Positions 1 to 5,687 of a stretch of DNA of 14,761 nucleotides are shown in pieces. The stretch comes from Candidatus Parcubacteria bacterium. Lineage in GTDB: Bacteria; Patescibacteriota; Minisyncoccia; Minisyncoccales; PEYH01. The notes under the pieces are model-generated. The model saw only the letters and a list, made by a program, of their open reading frames with translations, was not told the origin of the DNA and did no database searches. The position numbers and the translations under genes are program-made. The stretch is taken from the NCBI GenBank assembly GCA_026395615.1, contig JAPLYH010000036.1, positions 11,007 through 25,767 on the forward strand, read 5' to 3'. Within the stretch, counting starts at the first letter, position 1, and each line of letters opens with the position of its first letter.

Positions 1-1
1 A

Positions 2-82
2 ATTATTGGAGCGTTTATAGTTTGTTTAATAGTGTTTCTCATTAAGAAAAAGAAAAAACCATTAAATTTATCTCAAAAATGA
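2..82 (+). CDS. C-terminal end of an unidentified membrane protein (cut by window edge)
   Basis: The frame opening at base 2 is open to a TGA at 80-82 and gives 26 residues: a hydrophobic stretch (IIGAFIVCLIVFLI), then five lysines and a short polar tail. That is a single C-terminal transmembrane helix followed by a positive cytoplasmic anchor. The stop overlaps the ATG of the next gene (ATGA at 79-82), which argues that this is a real gene translationally coupled to it. Its function cannot be told from this tail; the N-terminal part is outside the window. Confidence 0.6.
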   Translation: MIGAFIVCLIVFLIKKKKKPLNLSQK

Positions 83-636
83 AAAACGCCATTATTCTAC
101 AAGGAGCCGGAGAAACAACAGAATCTTTTTGGCTTCCTTATGTGAAAAAAGAATTAGAAAATTTGGGTATAAAAGCATTAAACCAAGAATTCCCTGATCC
201 AGAGATAGCTGGTGAAAAATATTGGGTTCCATTTATCAAAGAATTAGGGGCTGACGAAAATACGATATTAATCGGTCATTCCTCGGGGGCAGTTGCTGCA
301 ATGAGATTCGCCGAAAAGAATAGAATCTTGGGCTCTATTTTAGTAGGAGCTTGTTATACAGATTTAGGTGATGAAAGAGAAAAAAAGAGTGGTTATTTTA
401 ATAGGCCTTGGGACTGGGAATCTATCAGAAAAAATCAACAATGGATTGTCCAGTTTGCTTCCACCGATGACCCCTATATCCCAATCGAAGAGGCGCGACA
501 TATTAATAAAGTATTACAAACGGAATATCATGAATATACCGATGAGGGTCATTTCGGGGGTGATAAAGAAAAGATAATTTTTCCAGAGATTGTCGAAATC
601 GTTAAATCTAAAATAGGCGTATTACCTAATAGGTAA
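79..636 (+). CDS. RBBP9/YdeN-family alpha/beta serine hydrolase
   Basis: The 185-residue protein matches the small RBBP9/YdeN serine hydrolase family (Pfam Ser_hydrolase) in length and motif order. A QGAG turn near residue 8 follows strand 1, the nucleophile elbow GHSSG puts the catalytic Ser at 68, Asp130 or Asp131 lies in a STDDPYIP loop and His158 in DEGHFGG. Members are small cytoplasmic hydrolases, mostly of unknown substrate, so none is assigned. The start is fixed by ATGA overlap with the upstream gene; there is no SD sequence. It is followed after 19 bases by the YqfO-like gene and looks like part of the same operon. Confidence 0.87.
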   Translation: MKNAIILQGAGETTESFWLPYVKKELENLGIKALNQEFPDPEIAGEKYWVPFIKELGADENTILIGHSSGAVAAMRFAEKNRILGSILVGACYTDLGDEREKKSGYFNRPWDWESIRKNQQWIVQFASTDDPYIPIEEARHINKVLQTEYHEYTDEGHFGGDKEKIIFPEIVEIVKSKIGVLPNR

Positions 637-655
637 CGCAAGTAGTCGAATTAAT

Positions 656-991
656 ATGGCAATTATTCATAAAAAATATAAAATAATTACAACTATTCCA
701 GAAAAAGACGCAGATATGATACGAGAGGTTATTGGAAAAGCAGGTGGTGGCAAAATAGGAAATTATGATTTTTGTAGTTCTTCTATAAAAGGAATTGGTA
801 GATTTAGGGCATTAGAGGGCTCAAATCCAACAATAGGAGAGGTAAGTAAATTAAACCAAGTAGAAGAAGAAAGAATAGAAATTACTTGTGATGAGGAAGT
901 ATTGCAGCAAGTTGTGAAAGCAATAAAAGAGAATCATCCTTATGAAGAGCCGATTATAGACATATATCCTCTTGAAGATTTAGATTATTAA
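656..991 (+). CDS. Stand-alone YqfO/NIF3-type insert domain (PII/CutA-like fold)
   Basis: This 111-residue protein corresponds to the insertion domain found inside larger NIF3/YbgI-family proteins such as YqfO (COG3323 type), here encoded alone. Family signatures visible are GKIGNYDFCSSS (33-44), GRFRALEGSNPTIGEV (48-63), the VEEERIEI strand and the C-terminal HPYEEPIIDIYPL. The fold is a PII/CutA-like ferredoxin-type sandwich that usually forms trimers. The dinuclear-metal NIF3 core is absent. Role unknown; a small-ligand or metal-sensing or scaffolding role is only inference. No SD; ATG is preceded by AAT. It lies 19 bases after the hydrolase and 11 bases before the epimerase gene, so it is probably co-transcribed. 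Confidence 0.82.
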   Translation: MAIIHKKYKIITTIPEKDADMIREVIGKAGGGKIGNYDFCSSSIKGIGRFRALEGSNPTIGEVSKLNQVEEERIEITCDEEVLQQVVKAIKENHPYEEPIIDIYPLEDLDY

Positions 992-1002
992 TCAAATAAT
1001 TT

Positions 1003-1701
1003 ATGAGAATATTTATTACAGGCAGCTCTGGATATATAGGAAGTGAATTAGCTAATCACTTAAAAGAAAAACACGAAATTGTGAAATATGATATAGCCGA
1101 TGGAAAGGATATTTTGGATTGTAGTAATTTGAAGAAGACAATGAAAGGATGTGATATTGTAGTTCATCTTGCAGCTATTCGTGGTCCTGATGAAACTAAA
1201 GATTTTTCTGATTATTTTAAGGTTAATTGCGAGGGAACATTCAACGTTGTGCAAGCTGCGGTTGAAAATAATATTAAAAGAATAATATATTCAAGCTCAA
1301 CGGGATATTACGGACTGGAAAGAGGAGTGCCCTATATCAAACCAATCAAAGAATCAAACCATGTAATTACTCAGCACTTAAAAGTCGAAGATTTAGACTG
1401 TAGGGATTGTGATGTTGCTTATTCAACGAGTAAGGTTATTGCTGAACAAATTCTTGCTAATTATGGATTGAGGAAAAAAATAGAAGTAATAATTTTGAGA
1501 TTAGGTCCGATTGGAAGTAAGAGGCATGAAAGTTGGGGAGTTGATGGAATTACTTTGAAAATAGATAGTACTTTACAAGCCCTTGAAAAAGCAATCACAA
1601 CAGATAAAAAGATGTGGTATGAAGCTTTCACTATTACAGATAAATCTGAGAAGGTTGATCTTACTAAAGCTGGAAAAGTCTTAGGTTATGATCCGTTATA
1701 A
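1003..1701 (+). CDS. NAD-dependent epimerase/dehydratase (extended SDR, short form)
   Basis: This 232-residue Rossmann protein has the dinucleotide motif GSSGYIG (7-13), an acidic Asp30 at the end of strand 2 that favours NAD over NADP, an HLAA segment (55-58), the SSS strand (97-99) and the catalytic Tyr140-x-x-x-Lys144 pair in YSTSK. The sequence RLGPIG at 166-171 and the LGYDPL end are typical of sugar-nucleotide epimerase relatives. It is shorter than the usual roughly 300 residues, so the C-terminal substrate domain is reduced. The substrate is not identifiable. No SD; the ATG follows TTT. The gene ends the first operon; the terminator inside repeat R1 lies about 180 bases downstream. 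Confidence 0.85.
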   Translation: MRIFITGSSGYIGSELANHLKEKHEIVKYDIADGKDILDCSNLKKTMKGCDIVVHLAAIRGPDETKDFSDYFKVNCEGTFNVVQAAVENNIKRIIYSSSTGYYGLERGVPYIKPIKESNHVITQHLKVEDLDCRDCDVAYSTSKVIAEQILANYGLRKKIEVIILRLGPIGSKRHESWGVDGITLKIDSTLQALEKAITTDKKMWYEAFTITDKSEKVDLTKAGKVLGYDPL

Positions 1702-1791
1702 CTATTACTGAGAGTTAAAAAAGTTCGAAAATCGTTTAATAGATGAAGTTTGATATATAGTGAGTAGCAGGGTAAGGTAAAATATAATAAA

Positions 1792-1878
1792 TTAAACTTG
1801 TATCTTCAAATCCGGCACATAAATCTCTCCAGCTTCCATAATCTTGGTTCTAATGTTGTCTATGACTCCCAGTTGCAG
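1792..1878 (-). pseudogene. 3' fragment of an unidentified gene inside repeat R1
   Basis: Read on the minus strand, R1 encodes a 28-residue tail ending in a TAA at 1794-1792. Its core GVIDNIRTKI, EAGEIYVPDL is nearly the same as that of R2, and the stop falls in the same place. There is no ATG in this copy (LQL where R2 has LQM) and the upstream side is a hairpin, so it reads as the remnant of a gene end rather than a working gene. The parent family is not recognised. Confidence 0.4.
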
Positions 1879-1882
1879 TCAG

Positions 1883-1908
1883 AAACCCCTCTATTTATGG
1901 GGGTTTTT
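1883..1908 (+). terminator. Rho-independent terminator in R1
   Basis: AAACCCC (1883-1889) pairs with GGGGTTT (1900-1906) across a ten-base loop and is followed by T residues. It would end transcripts from the 79-1701 operon. Confidence 0.6.
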
Positions 1909-1954
1909 GGTTTAGGGAGAGACGTGGACGTTAGAACTTTTTAGGGTTGCAAAG

Positions 1955-2197
1955 CTATTGAATAAAAACAAGACACCACGCGGAGCATGGTGTCAGGTCT
2001 TCGATTTCGTGTCGATAGAACACGTAGAGGAATAGGATCCCCACGAGTGACATTACCGAGCAGGCAGTCATCATGGTGACCCTTTCTCCCCGAGAAGACC
2101 TTCCTGTGACGAAGATCTTGACTGCGAATAGAAAAGCCACTACAGCAGCACACAAGCCCACATTAGTGATTGCTGCTTTCAGTATCATCACTATCAT
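1955..2197 (-). CDS. Cassette A: small two-helix membrane protein, GC-rich
   Basis: The 80-residue minus-strand ORF has an optimal SD, AAGGAGG with a seven-base spacer before ATG at 2197. Residues 5-27 and about 43-60 are hydrophobic helices joined by a basic loop (TGRSSRGERV), so it is a small inner-membrane hairpin protein. A counted line inside it is 57% G+C, against 27% in a line of the preceding gene. It stands alone on the minus strand. Its terminator hairpin and T run (1961-1994) lie before the ORF stop at 1955, so the last dozen residues are doubtful; a +1 shift would give a TGA at 1995-1993, at the base of the hairpin. No family recognised. Origin by transfer is inference. Confidence 0.6.
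   Translation of the reverse strand: MIVMILKAAITNVGLCAAVVAFLFAVKIFVTGRSSRGERVTMMTACSVMSLVGILFLYVFYRHEIEDLTPCSAWCLVFIQ
1961..1994 (-). terminator. Terminator of cassette A (minus strand)
   Basis: On the minus strand GACACCA and TGGTGTC form a seven-base-pair stem (plus-strand arms 1972-1978 and 1988-1994), followed by TTGTTTTTATT. It overlaps the 3' end of the cassette A ORF. Confidence 0.7.
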
Positions 2198-2275
2198 CGT
2201 CAGACCTCCTTCGGATCTACTTTGATACTAACTCAAAATTGTTTTTTTGTATATAACAAATTCCAATGTCGTTGC

Positions 2276-2362
2276 TTAAATTTGCGGACTCAAATCCGGC
2301 ACATAAATATCTCTAGCTTCCGCAATCTTGGTTCTAATGTTGTTCACGACTCCCATTTGTAG
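2276..2362 (-). pseudogene. 3' fragment of an unidentified gene inside repeat R2
   Basis: This is the minus-strand counterpart of the R1 fragment: LQMGVVNNIRTKI then AEARDIYVPDLSPQI and a TAA stop at 2278-2276. Differences from R1 are mostly conservative (V/I, N/D, D/E), as expected for a once-selected protein tail. An in-frame ATG gives a possible 26-residue peptide, but an in-frame TAA lies just upstream and no SD is visible. Most likely a gene remnant. Confidence 0.4.
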
Positions 2363-2366
2363 CCAG

Positions 2367-2390
2367 AAACCCTCTATTTAGGGGGTTTTT
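2367..2390 (+). terminator. Terminator-like hairpin in R2
   Basis: AAACCCTC pairs with GGGGGTTT (one G-U pair) across TATTTA and is followed by TTTTT. It would insulate the hicBA promoter from upstream transcription. Confidence 0.5.
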
Positions 2391-2474
2391 GGTTGAGGGA
2401 GACGTGGACGTAGAACTTTTAGAGGGAATGATTGTATTTTTATTATTTTATGGTACTATACAATATTAATAATT

Positions 2475-2503
2475 TTTTACTACGATTATATTTGTGGTAT
2501 AAT
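2475..2503 (+). promoter_or_regulatory. Extended -10 promoter for hicBA
   Basis: TATAAT at 2498-2503 is preceded by TGG (extended -10 TGGTATAAT). A weak -35, TTTTAC, lies 17 bases upstream. The first purine at normal distance downstream is the A at 2512, which is itself the A of an ATG. Confidence 0.65.
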
Positions 2504-2544
2504 CAAATTTTATGAAATGTAAAAATACTCTTCAAAAAGGAAAA

Positions 2545-2853
2545 ATGAGGTATATTATTTTTCGCGATAAAAAAGATAAGAAAGACATTTGGTATGGCGT
2601 TGGTTTGGAATTTAATATTGTAGAATCTGGAGATACGCCCCGTGAGGCGATGCTCCTTTTATTTGAGGCCGTAACAGGATACGTAGAATCTGCGCAAAAA
2701 ATTAAAGCTCGACCACATATTTTAAATCAAAAGTCAGATCGCGAATATGAAGAGATGTGGGAGTATTTGGAACAAAATAAAGAAGTACCTACAGGAGAAG
2801 TTTTTTCTTTTGGCAATCTTAATATCAGGAAAGGTGTTTCGATTCCTGTATAA
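2545..2853 (+). CDS. hicB: HicB-like antitoxin
   Basis: The 102-residue form starts with the HicB-type strand MRYIIF, followed by a short hairpin, WYGVGLEFNIVESGDTPREA and a helix with AVTGYVES, the usual N-terminal HicB partially degraded RNase-H-like fold. No clear DNA-binding domain is visible in the remainder. Its position five bases before a convincing HicA toxin gene supports the call; HicB neutralises HicA and normally represses the operon. Start: ATG 2545 follows AAAAAGGAAAA, an SD-like stretch, and begins the domain. An in-frame ATG at 2512 (113 residues) sits exactly at the predicted transcription start and could give a leaderless product with a basic N-terminal extension. Confidence 0.7.
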   Translation: MRYIIFRDKKDKKDIWYGVGLEFNIVESGDTPREAMLLLFEAVTGYVESAQKIKARPHILNQKSDREYEEMWEYLEQNKEVPTGEVFSFGNLNIRKGVSIPV

Positions 2854-2858
2854 ATATT

Positions 2859-3092
2859 ATGCCAAGAGGATTTCTAAATTGGACCTCAGAAGATATTGTG
2901 CGCCTTTTAAAGACGCATGGTTTTATATTAAATCACACTAAAGGTAGCCATTTCTATTATGCCGGTCATTGCGGCGGAATGTTCCGTCAGGTTTGCGTAC
3001 CGTTTCATGGATCTAAAACTATTAAACCCAGAACATTAAAAGGCATTATTCTCCAGTCAGGAATTCCGAAAGAAGAATGGCTCAAAAAATAA
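2859..3092 (+). CDS. hicA: HicA-family mRNA interferase toxin
   Basis: The 77-residue protein has the HicA/YcfA double-stranded-RNA-binding-like fold: helix SEDIVRLLKTHGF, then the core TKGSHFYY with the catalytic His at 31, a strand ending VCVPFHGSKTIKPRTLKGI and the closing helix IILQSGIPKEEW. Length matches the family. HicA toxins cut mRNA and are held inactive by HicB. Gene order here is antitoxin then toxin, the reverse of the classical hicAB order but common among relatives. No SD; ATG is preceded by ATT, so translation may depend on coupling with the upstream gene. Confidence 0.85.
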   Translation: MPRGFLNWTSEDIVRLLKTHGFILNHTKGSHFYYAGHCGGMFRQVCVPFHGSKTIKPRTLKGIILQSGIPKEEWLKK

Positions 3093-3137
3093 TTACAGAA
3101 CCAGTTGAAGTCGAATTTTGATGCTTGAATTAAAAAC

Positions 3138-3713
3138 ATGTTGCCCAAAGGTTCAATCGCAAAACTTTATGAATATTATTTCACTGCGCCCCAATTTGCG
3201 GATGAAGTAATTTTTGCTTTGCAAGGATTTTTTAATCGTTCGGGTTTAGATAGAGGCAGTTCACTTAATTTAGGCAGCGAAAAAAGCAAAGGATTATTTA
3301 ATGAATGGTTTCTATATGATTTCATAATGGCTGATGGATATACGCCCCTCGAACATTTTGTAAATACTAATCCATTTAATTTGGAGGAGGCAGAATTAAA
3401 ACTTTATCGAGATTTATTAGATAATCGGTTTGGAATTTTTGAGGCCTTAGAGATTGAACTCGGTCACAGCTTAACAATTAAAGATTTGCAAACAGGAGAG
3501 GAATGGTTTGTTCTTGAAAACAAGGGAACGTATGATTTGGAAAAGAATCGGCTTTTCTTTGGCAGAGTCGGTAAGGTTGATGACCATTATGAGTTGGTCG
3601 GTGCTGATAGTTTTTCGATAGAAGATGTTGATGGTGTGATAAAGAAATCTTTTCGGAATACAAAATTCAAAATTACTCCGAAAGAGGTAAATGATATCCT
3701 GAACACGAGGTAA
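3138..3713 (+). CDS. Uncharacterised protein, SEC-C-associated-like
   Basis: The 191-residue protein is not confidently recognised. It is soluble, acidic and helix-rich in the first two thirds; the segment NEWFLYDFIMADGYTPLEHF followed by a helix with a YRDLLDNRFGIFE core and LTIKDLQTGEEWFVLE resembles the body of proteins often found next to SEC-C metal-binding motifs, but no Cys-rich SEC-C tail is present. The resemblance is from memory and weak. It lies 45 bases after hicA and could share its transcript. No SD; its start is one of four + strand starts without T at -1. A terminator-like hairpin follows at 3742. Confidence 0.6.
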   Translation: MLPKGSIAKLYEYYFTAPQFADEVIFALQGFFNRSGLDRGSSLNLGSEKSKGLFNEWFLYDFIMADGYTPLEHFVNTNPFNLEEAELKLYRDLLDNRFGIFEALEIELGHSLTIKDLQTGEEWFVLENKGTYDLEKNRLFFGRVGKVDDHYELVGADSFSIEDVDGVIKKSFRNTKFKITPKEVNDILNTR

Positions 3714-3741
3714 AAAATAAAATTTATTTGAATGAAAAAGA

Positions 3742-3782
3742 AAAAGCCCCCATTAAGGACGAACCATAACAGGGTCTTTTTC
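3742..3782. terminator. Probable bidirectional terminator after 3138-3713
   Basis: AAAAAGCCCC (3742-3751) pairs with GGGTCTTTTT (3773-3782) with one internal mismatch and a 21-base loop; both flanks give a U run in the corresponding direction. Confidence 0.5.
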
Positions 3783-3852
3783 GTAGTAATACTATCATAT
3801 TATCAGACGCAGAATTCTTGTCAAGTATTTTCCTGAATAAATTAAATAGGCT

Positions 3853-3893
3853 AAATGAGGATATATACTATTTTAATTTGTAGTTCCTCATTT
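3853..3893. repeat. Inverted repeat at a promoter (possible operator)
   Basis: AAATGAGGA (3853-3861) and TCCTCATTT (3885-3893) form a perfect nine-base inverted repeat with a 23-base gap. The right arm lies between the -35 and -10 of the promoter at 3877-3904, a position from which a bound protein would block transcription. Confidence 0.5.
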
Positions 3894-3904
3894 TGTGGTA
3901 AAAT
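3877..3904 (+). promoter_or_regulatory. Extended -10 promoter for the folded RNA and 4124 gene
   Basis: TAAAAT (3899-3904) carries the extended element TGG immediately upstream; a weak TTTGTA lies 16 bases further up. Start of transcription is expected near 3911. Confidence 0.55.
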
Positions 3905-3910
3905 AACCTA

Positions 3911-4044
3911 AAATACCACCGACCGAGAGGGGTTAAATAACCCCTAAGAAAATACTCGGGGAACCCTTACTGGGATTGATTCATCCAAGTTCTAGACCGA
4001 CTAGGGCAGTTGCGCTCAAAAACCCCCTATTTACGGGGGTTTTT
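3911..4044 (+). ncRNA. Candidate structured RNA or attenuator leader
   Basis: Between a promoter and a perfect intrinsic terminator lies about 134 bases without a credible ORF but with strong pairing. CCGAG (3923-3927) with CTCGG (3955-3959) encloses AGGGGTT/AACCCCT (3928-3934, 3939-3945) closed by an AAAT loop; a CCC/GGG pair and CTAG/CTAG follow at about 3964-4003. GGGGTT (3929-3934) is also complementary to AACCCC in the terminator arm (4021-4026), so two exclusive folds are possible. Either a terminated small RNA or a riboswitch/attenuator for the downstream metallopeptidase. No known class recognised. Together with the upstream operator and R3 it accounts for the 3714-4123 gap. Confidence 0.45.
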
Positions 4045-4077
4045 GGTTGGGAGGAGACGTGGACGTTAGAATTTTTT
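4006..4077 (+). repeat. Repeat R3 (terminator plus GACGTGGACGT tail)
   Basis: Third copy of the intergenic element, sharing CAGTTGC, the C5/G5 hairpin, TTTTTGGTTGGG and GAGACGTGGACGTTAGAA with R1 and R2 but lacking the peptide remnant. It ends just upstream of the metallopeptidase gene. Confidence 0.65.
4018..4044. terminator. Perfect bidirectional terminator in R3
   Basis: AAAAACCCCC (4018-4027), loop TATTTAC, GGGGGTTTTT (4035-4044): ten perfect base pairs with U runs in both directions. Confidence 0.85.
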
Positions 4078-4123
4078 GAGGATTTTTGATAGAATTAATA
4101 AATCAATTAATCAGTGGAGGAAA

Positions 4124-5239
4124 ATGGATAAGCGAAACAAATTAATAATATTTTTAATTGTGTTAATCGGTGTTTTTGTCGTATTAGATTTATTGGTTAT
4201 GGTTTATGAGAGAAATAAAGAGACGGAATCGCTGGCAACTGTTGAGAATAATAAAAAATCAAATGATGCAGGTTTTGTTTGTTCCGAGGATAAGAACTGG
4301 CTGCCAATCGGAGACTCTTGTTTTAAAAAATTAAACAATTTTTGCACCATATTACATGAGAGTCAAAAGGATCATGACAAAGCTGTGGATGTAGTGATTG
4401 TCGGAGCTGATTATGTTCCCGGAGTATTTTTTCTAGATAGTTGTTATTATTCAGATAAATTTGATAGTCTTTTCAAGGATGCGCTTGCGGCCGTAAACGG
4501 ATTTTTATCATACGAGGTCTATCGAGATCATAAAGATATTTTCAATTTTTATTTATTAGATTATGCAACGATTCCGTGTGTTGGCGCCTCAAAAATTGGG
4601 CGCTGTGAATCATGGGACGAGTTTGCTGATTATTGCGGCATTGATTATGATGCAGCAGTGATACTGGTGAACAATTGCTATGAGGAGATTCTTCCTTTAT
4701 CCGTAGCCAAAGAAGATATTCCCTCAACCTTAACTTTTACGCGGCAAGGCGTAGCATCAGGTAAATATATTGAAGTTTTTCAAAGTATAGGAATTTTTAT
4801 TCATGAATTATCACACCTGTTAGGATTAGCAGATGAGTATGCTTATACTGTCAATGGCCCTAATATTTATAAAACATTAGAGAGTTGCGGGAAACCTCTT
4901 TGCAAGGATGTTGGAGAAGTTGAGTGTTATTCAACGGGCGAAAGCGCAGAACAACAAATTGCCAACGGTTTGTGTAATTTGCATTATATTGATCCTAAAA
5001 CTCAAGAAGCGTGTTGTTATGAATATAAATTTACAGAACAAGAAGGTGGAACCTGTTGCTATCCATTAGAGAGTCAATATAATAAACCGCAATTATCGGG
5101 CTATTATGCGACTAATGAGATTTCAATAATGAAAGATAGTTTGAGTAATAGATTCTCCCAGGCAGCCAGGGAAGCGCTGGAATCTAATTTATCAGAGATT
5201 GAATCAAAAGGATTTCATACATGGCAAACTGGTCAATAG
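4124..5239 (+). CDS. Membrane-anchored M64-like zinc metallopeptidase
   Basis: The 371-residue protein has a basic N-terminus, a transmembrane helix at about 6-27 and a large extracytoplasmic part with many cysteines, probably disulfide-bonded. DVVIVGADYVPG and the following helix resemble the IgA-peptidase M64 fold, and HELSHLLGLADEY supplies the zinc site HExxHxxGxxD (His227, catalytic Glu228, His231, Asp237). SIMKDSLSNRFS near the end matches the Met-turn region expected after such a site. Substrate unknown; a cell-surface protease is inferred. Start: ATG 4124 follows GGAGG closely (three-base spacer); an in-frame TTG at 4076 would add 16 residues but has no SD. It lies downstream of the folded RNA and R3, and upstream of another Cys-containing anchored protein. 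Confidence 0.78.
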   Translation: MDKRNKLIIFLIVLIGVFVVLDLLVMVYERNKETESLATVENNKKSNDAGFVCSEDKNWLPIGDSCFKKLNNFCTILHESQKDHDKAVDVVIVGADYVPGVFFLDSCYYSDKFDSLFKDALAAVNGFLSYEVYRDHKDIFNFYLLDYATIPCVGASKIGRCESWDEFADYCGIDYDAAVILVNNCYEEILPLSVAKEDIPSTLTFTRQGVASGKYIEVFQSIGIFIHELSHLLGLADEYAYTVNGPNIYKTLESCGKPLCKDVGEVECYSTGESAEQQIANGLCNLHYIDPKTQEACCYEYKFTEQEGGTCCYPLESQYNKPQLSGYYATNEISIMKDSLSNRFSQAAREALESNLSEIESKGFHTWQTGQ

Positions 5240-5240
5240 T

Positions 5241-5260
5241 AGAATATTGAATAATATTCT
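5241..5260. terminator. AT-rich hairpin after the metallopeptidase gene
   Basis: AGAATATT and AATATTCT form a perfect eight-base-pair stem with a GAAT loop two bases after the stop, followed by TAATTTT. It may be a weak terminator or an mRNA-end stabiliser. Confidence 0.3.
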
Positions 5261-5323
5261 TAATTTTGCTTGCTTTTATAGCCCAATAGGCCTAATCTAA
5301 GATTAAATAATTCATTACCAGTT

Positions 5324-5659
5324 ATGAGTCCTGAAATTGTTAAGAAACCAAGTACCCTAGGGCCAGTGTTTCTGGTGATTCCACTGATTATAGTGGTGGT
5401 TTTTATGATTAGCTATCAGTCATCAAATAATCAAAATACTGAAAATAATAAAATAGATTGTGTAGTGAGTAAGGTCAATGCAGGAGAGTTAGCCTCACTT
5501 TCAGCAAGGAAAATAGCTGAGGAAATTAATCAAAAACCTTTATGTAAAGATGTTTGTCTGGAACAGATAAAATATTCTAAAGTTTTCTCGGACTGGCAGG
5601 CGAGCAATGATATGAGGAATATTTGTAAAGGAATAGGATTACCGCTGCCAATTAAATAA
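5324..5659 (+). CDS. Small membrane-anchored Cys-containing protein
   Basis: The 111-residue protein has a short N-terminal cytoplasmic stretch, one hydrophobic helix (about 14-30), a polar Asn-rich linker and an extracytoplasmic domain with Cys at 46, 74, 78 and 101, likely two disulfides. No family recognised. The segment KPLCKDV (71-77) is identical to a segment of the preceding metallopeptidase, hinting at a common ancestry of the Cys module or a joint partner. No SD; ATG is preceded by GTT. It follows the metallopeptidase gene by 84 bases that hold a weak hairpin, so co-transcription is uncertain. Confidence 0.6.
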   Translation: MSPEIVKKPSTLGPVFLVIPLIIVVVFMISYQSSNNQNTENNKIDCVVSKVNAGELASLSARKIAEEINQKPLCKDVCLEQIKYSKVFSDWQASNDMRNICKGIGLPLPIK

Positions 5660-5687
5660 TTTATTATTAATAATTAAAAATATATTT

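Larger units (their letters stand above)
1792..1945 (+). repeat. Direct repeat R1 (terminator plus GACGTGGACGT tail)
   Basis: This is the first of three related intergenic elements. R1 and R2 (2276-2426) align over about 150 bases at an estimated 85% identity in the same orientation and bracket cassette A. Parts in order are the minus-strand peptide remnant, the hairpin AAACCCC/GGGGTTT and the tail GAGACGTGGACGTTAGAA. R3 (4006-4077) shares only the hairpin and the tail. Confidence 0.75.
2276..2426 (+). repeat. Direct repeat R2
   Basis: Second copy of the R1 element, in the same orientation, with several single-base gaps in the hairpin and the tail (GAGACGTGGACGTAGAA). It lies between cassette A and the hicBA promoter. 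Apart from R2 and the promoter, 2198-2544 shows only AT-rich sequence. Confidence 0.75.

Noticed and set aside
1941..2153. 70-residue minus-strand ORF over cassette A
   Set aside because: It lacks an SD, is Arg-rich out-of-frame sequence and overlaps the better-supported membrane protein frame.
2281..2300. GGACTCAAATCC resembling a tRNA T-loop
   Set aside because: No acceptor or anticodon stems can be formed around it; the sequence is explained by the VPDLSP codons on the minus strand.
1792..2426. R1/cassette A/R2 as a simple composite transposon
   Set aside because: No transposase, no terminal inverted repeats and about 15% divergence between the repeats; direct repeats alone do not support it.
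4076..4123. TTG start at 4076 for the metallopeptidase
   Set aside because: No SD, and it begins inside the tail of repeat R3; ATG 4124 has GGAGG and directly precedes the membrane anchor.
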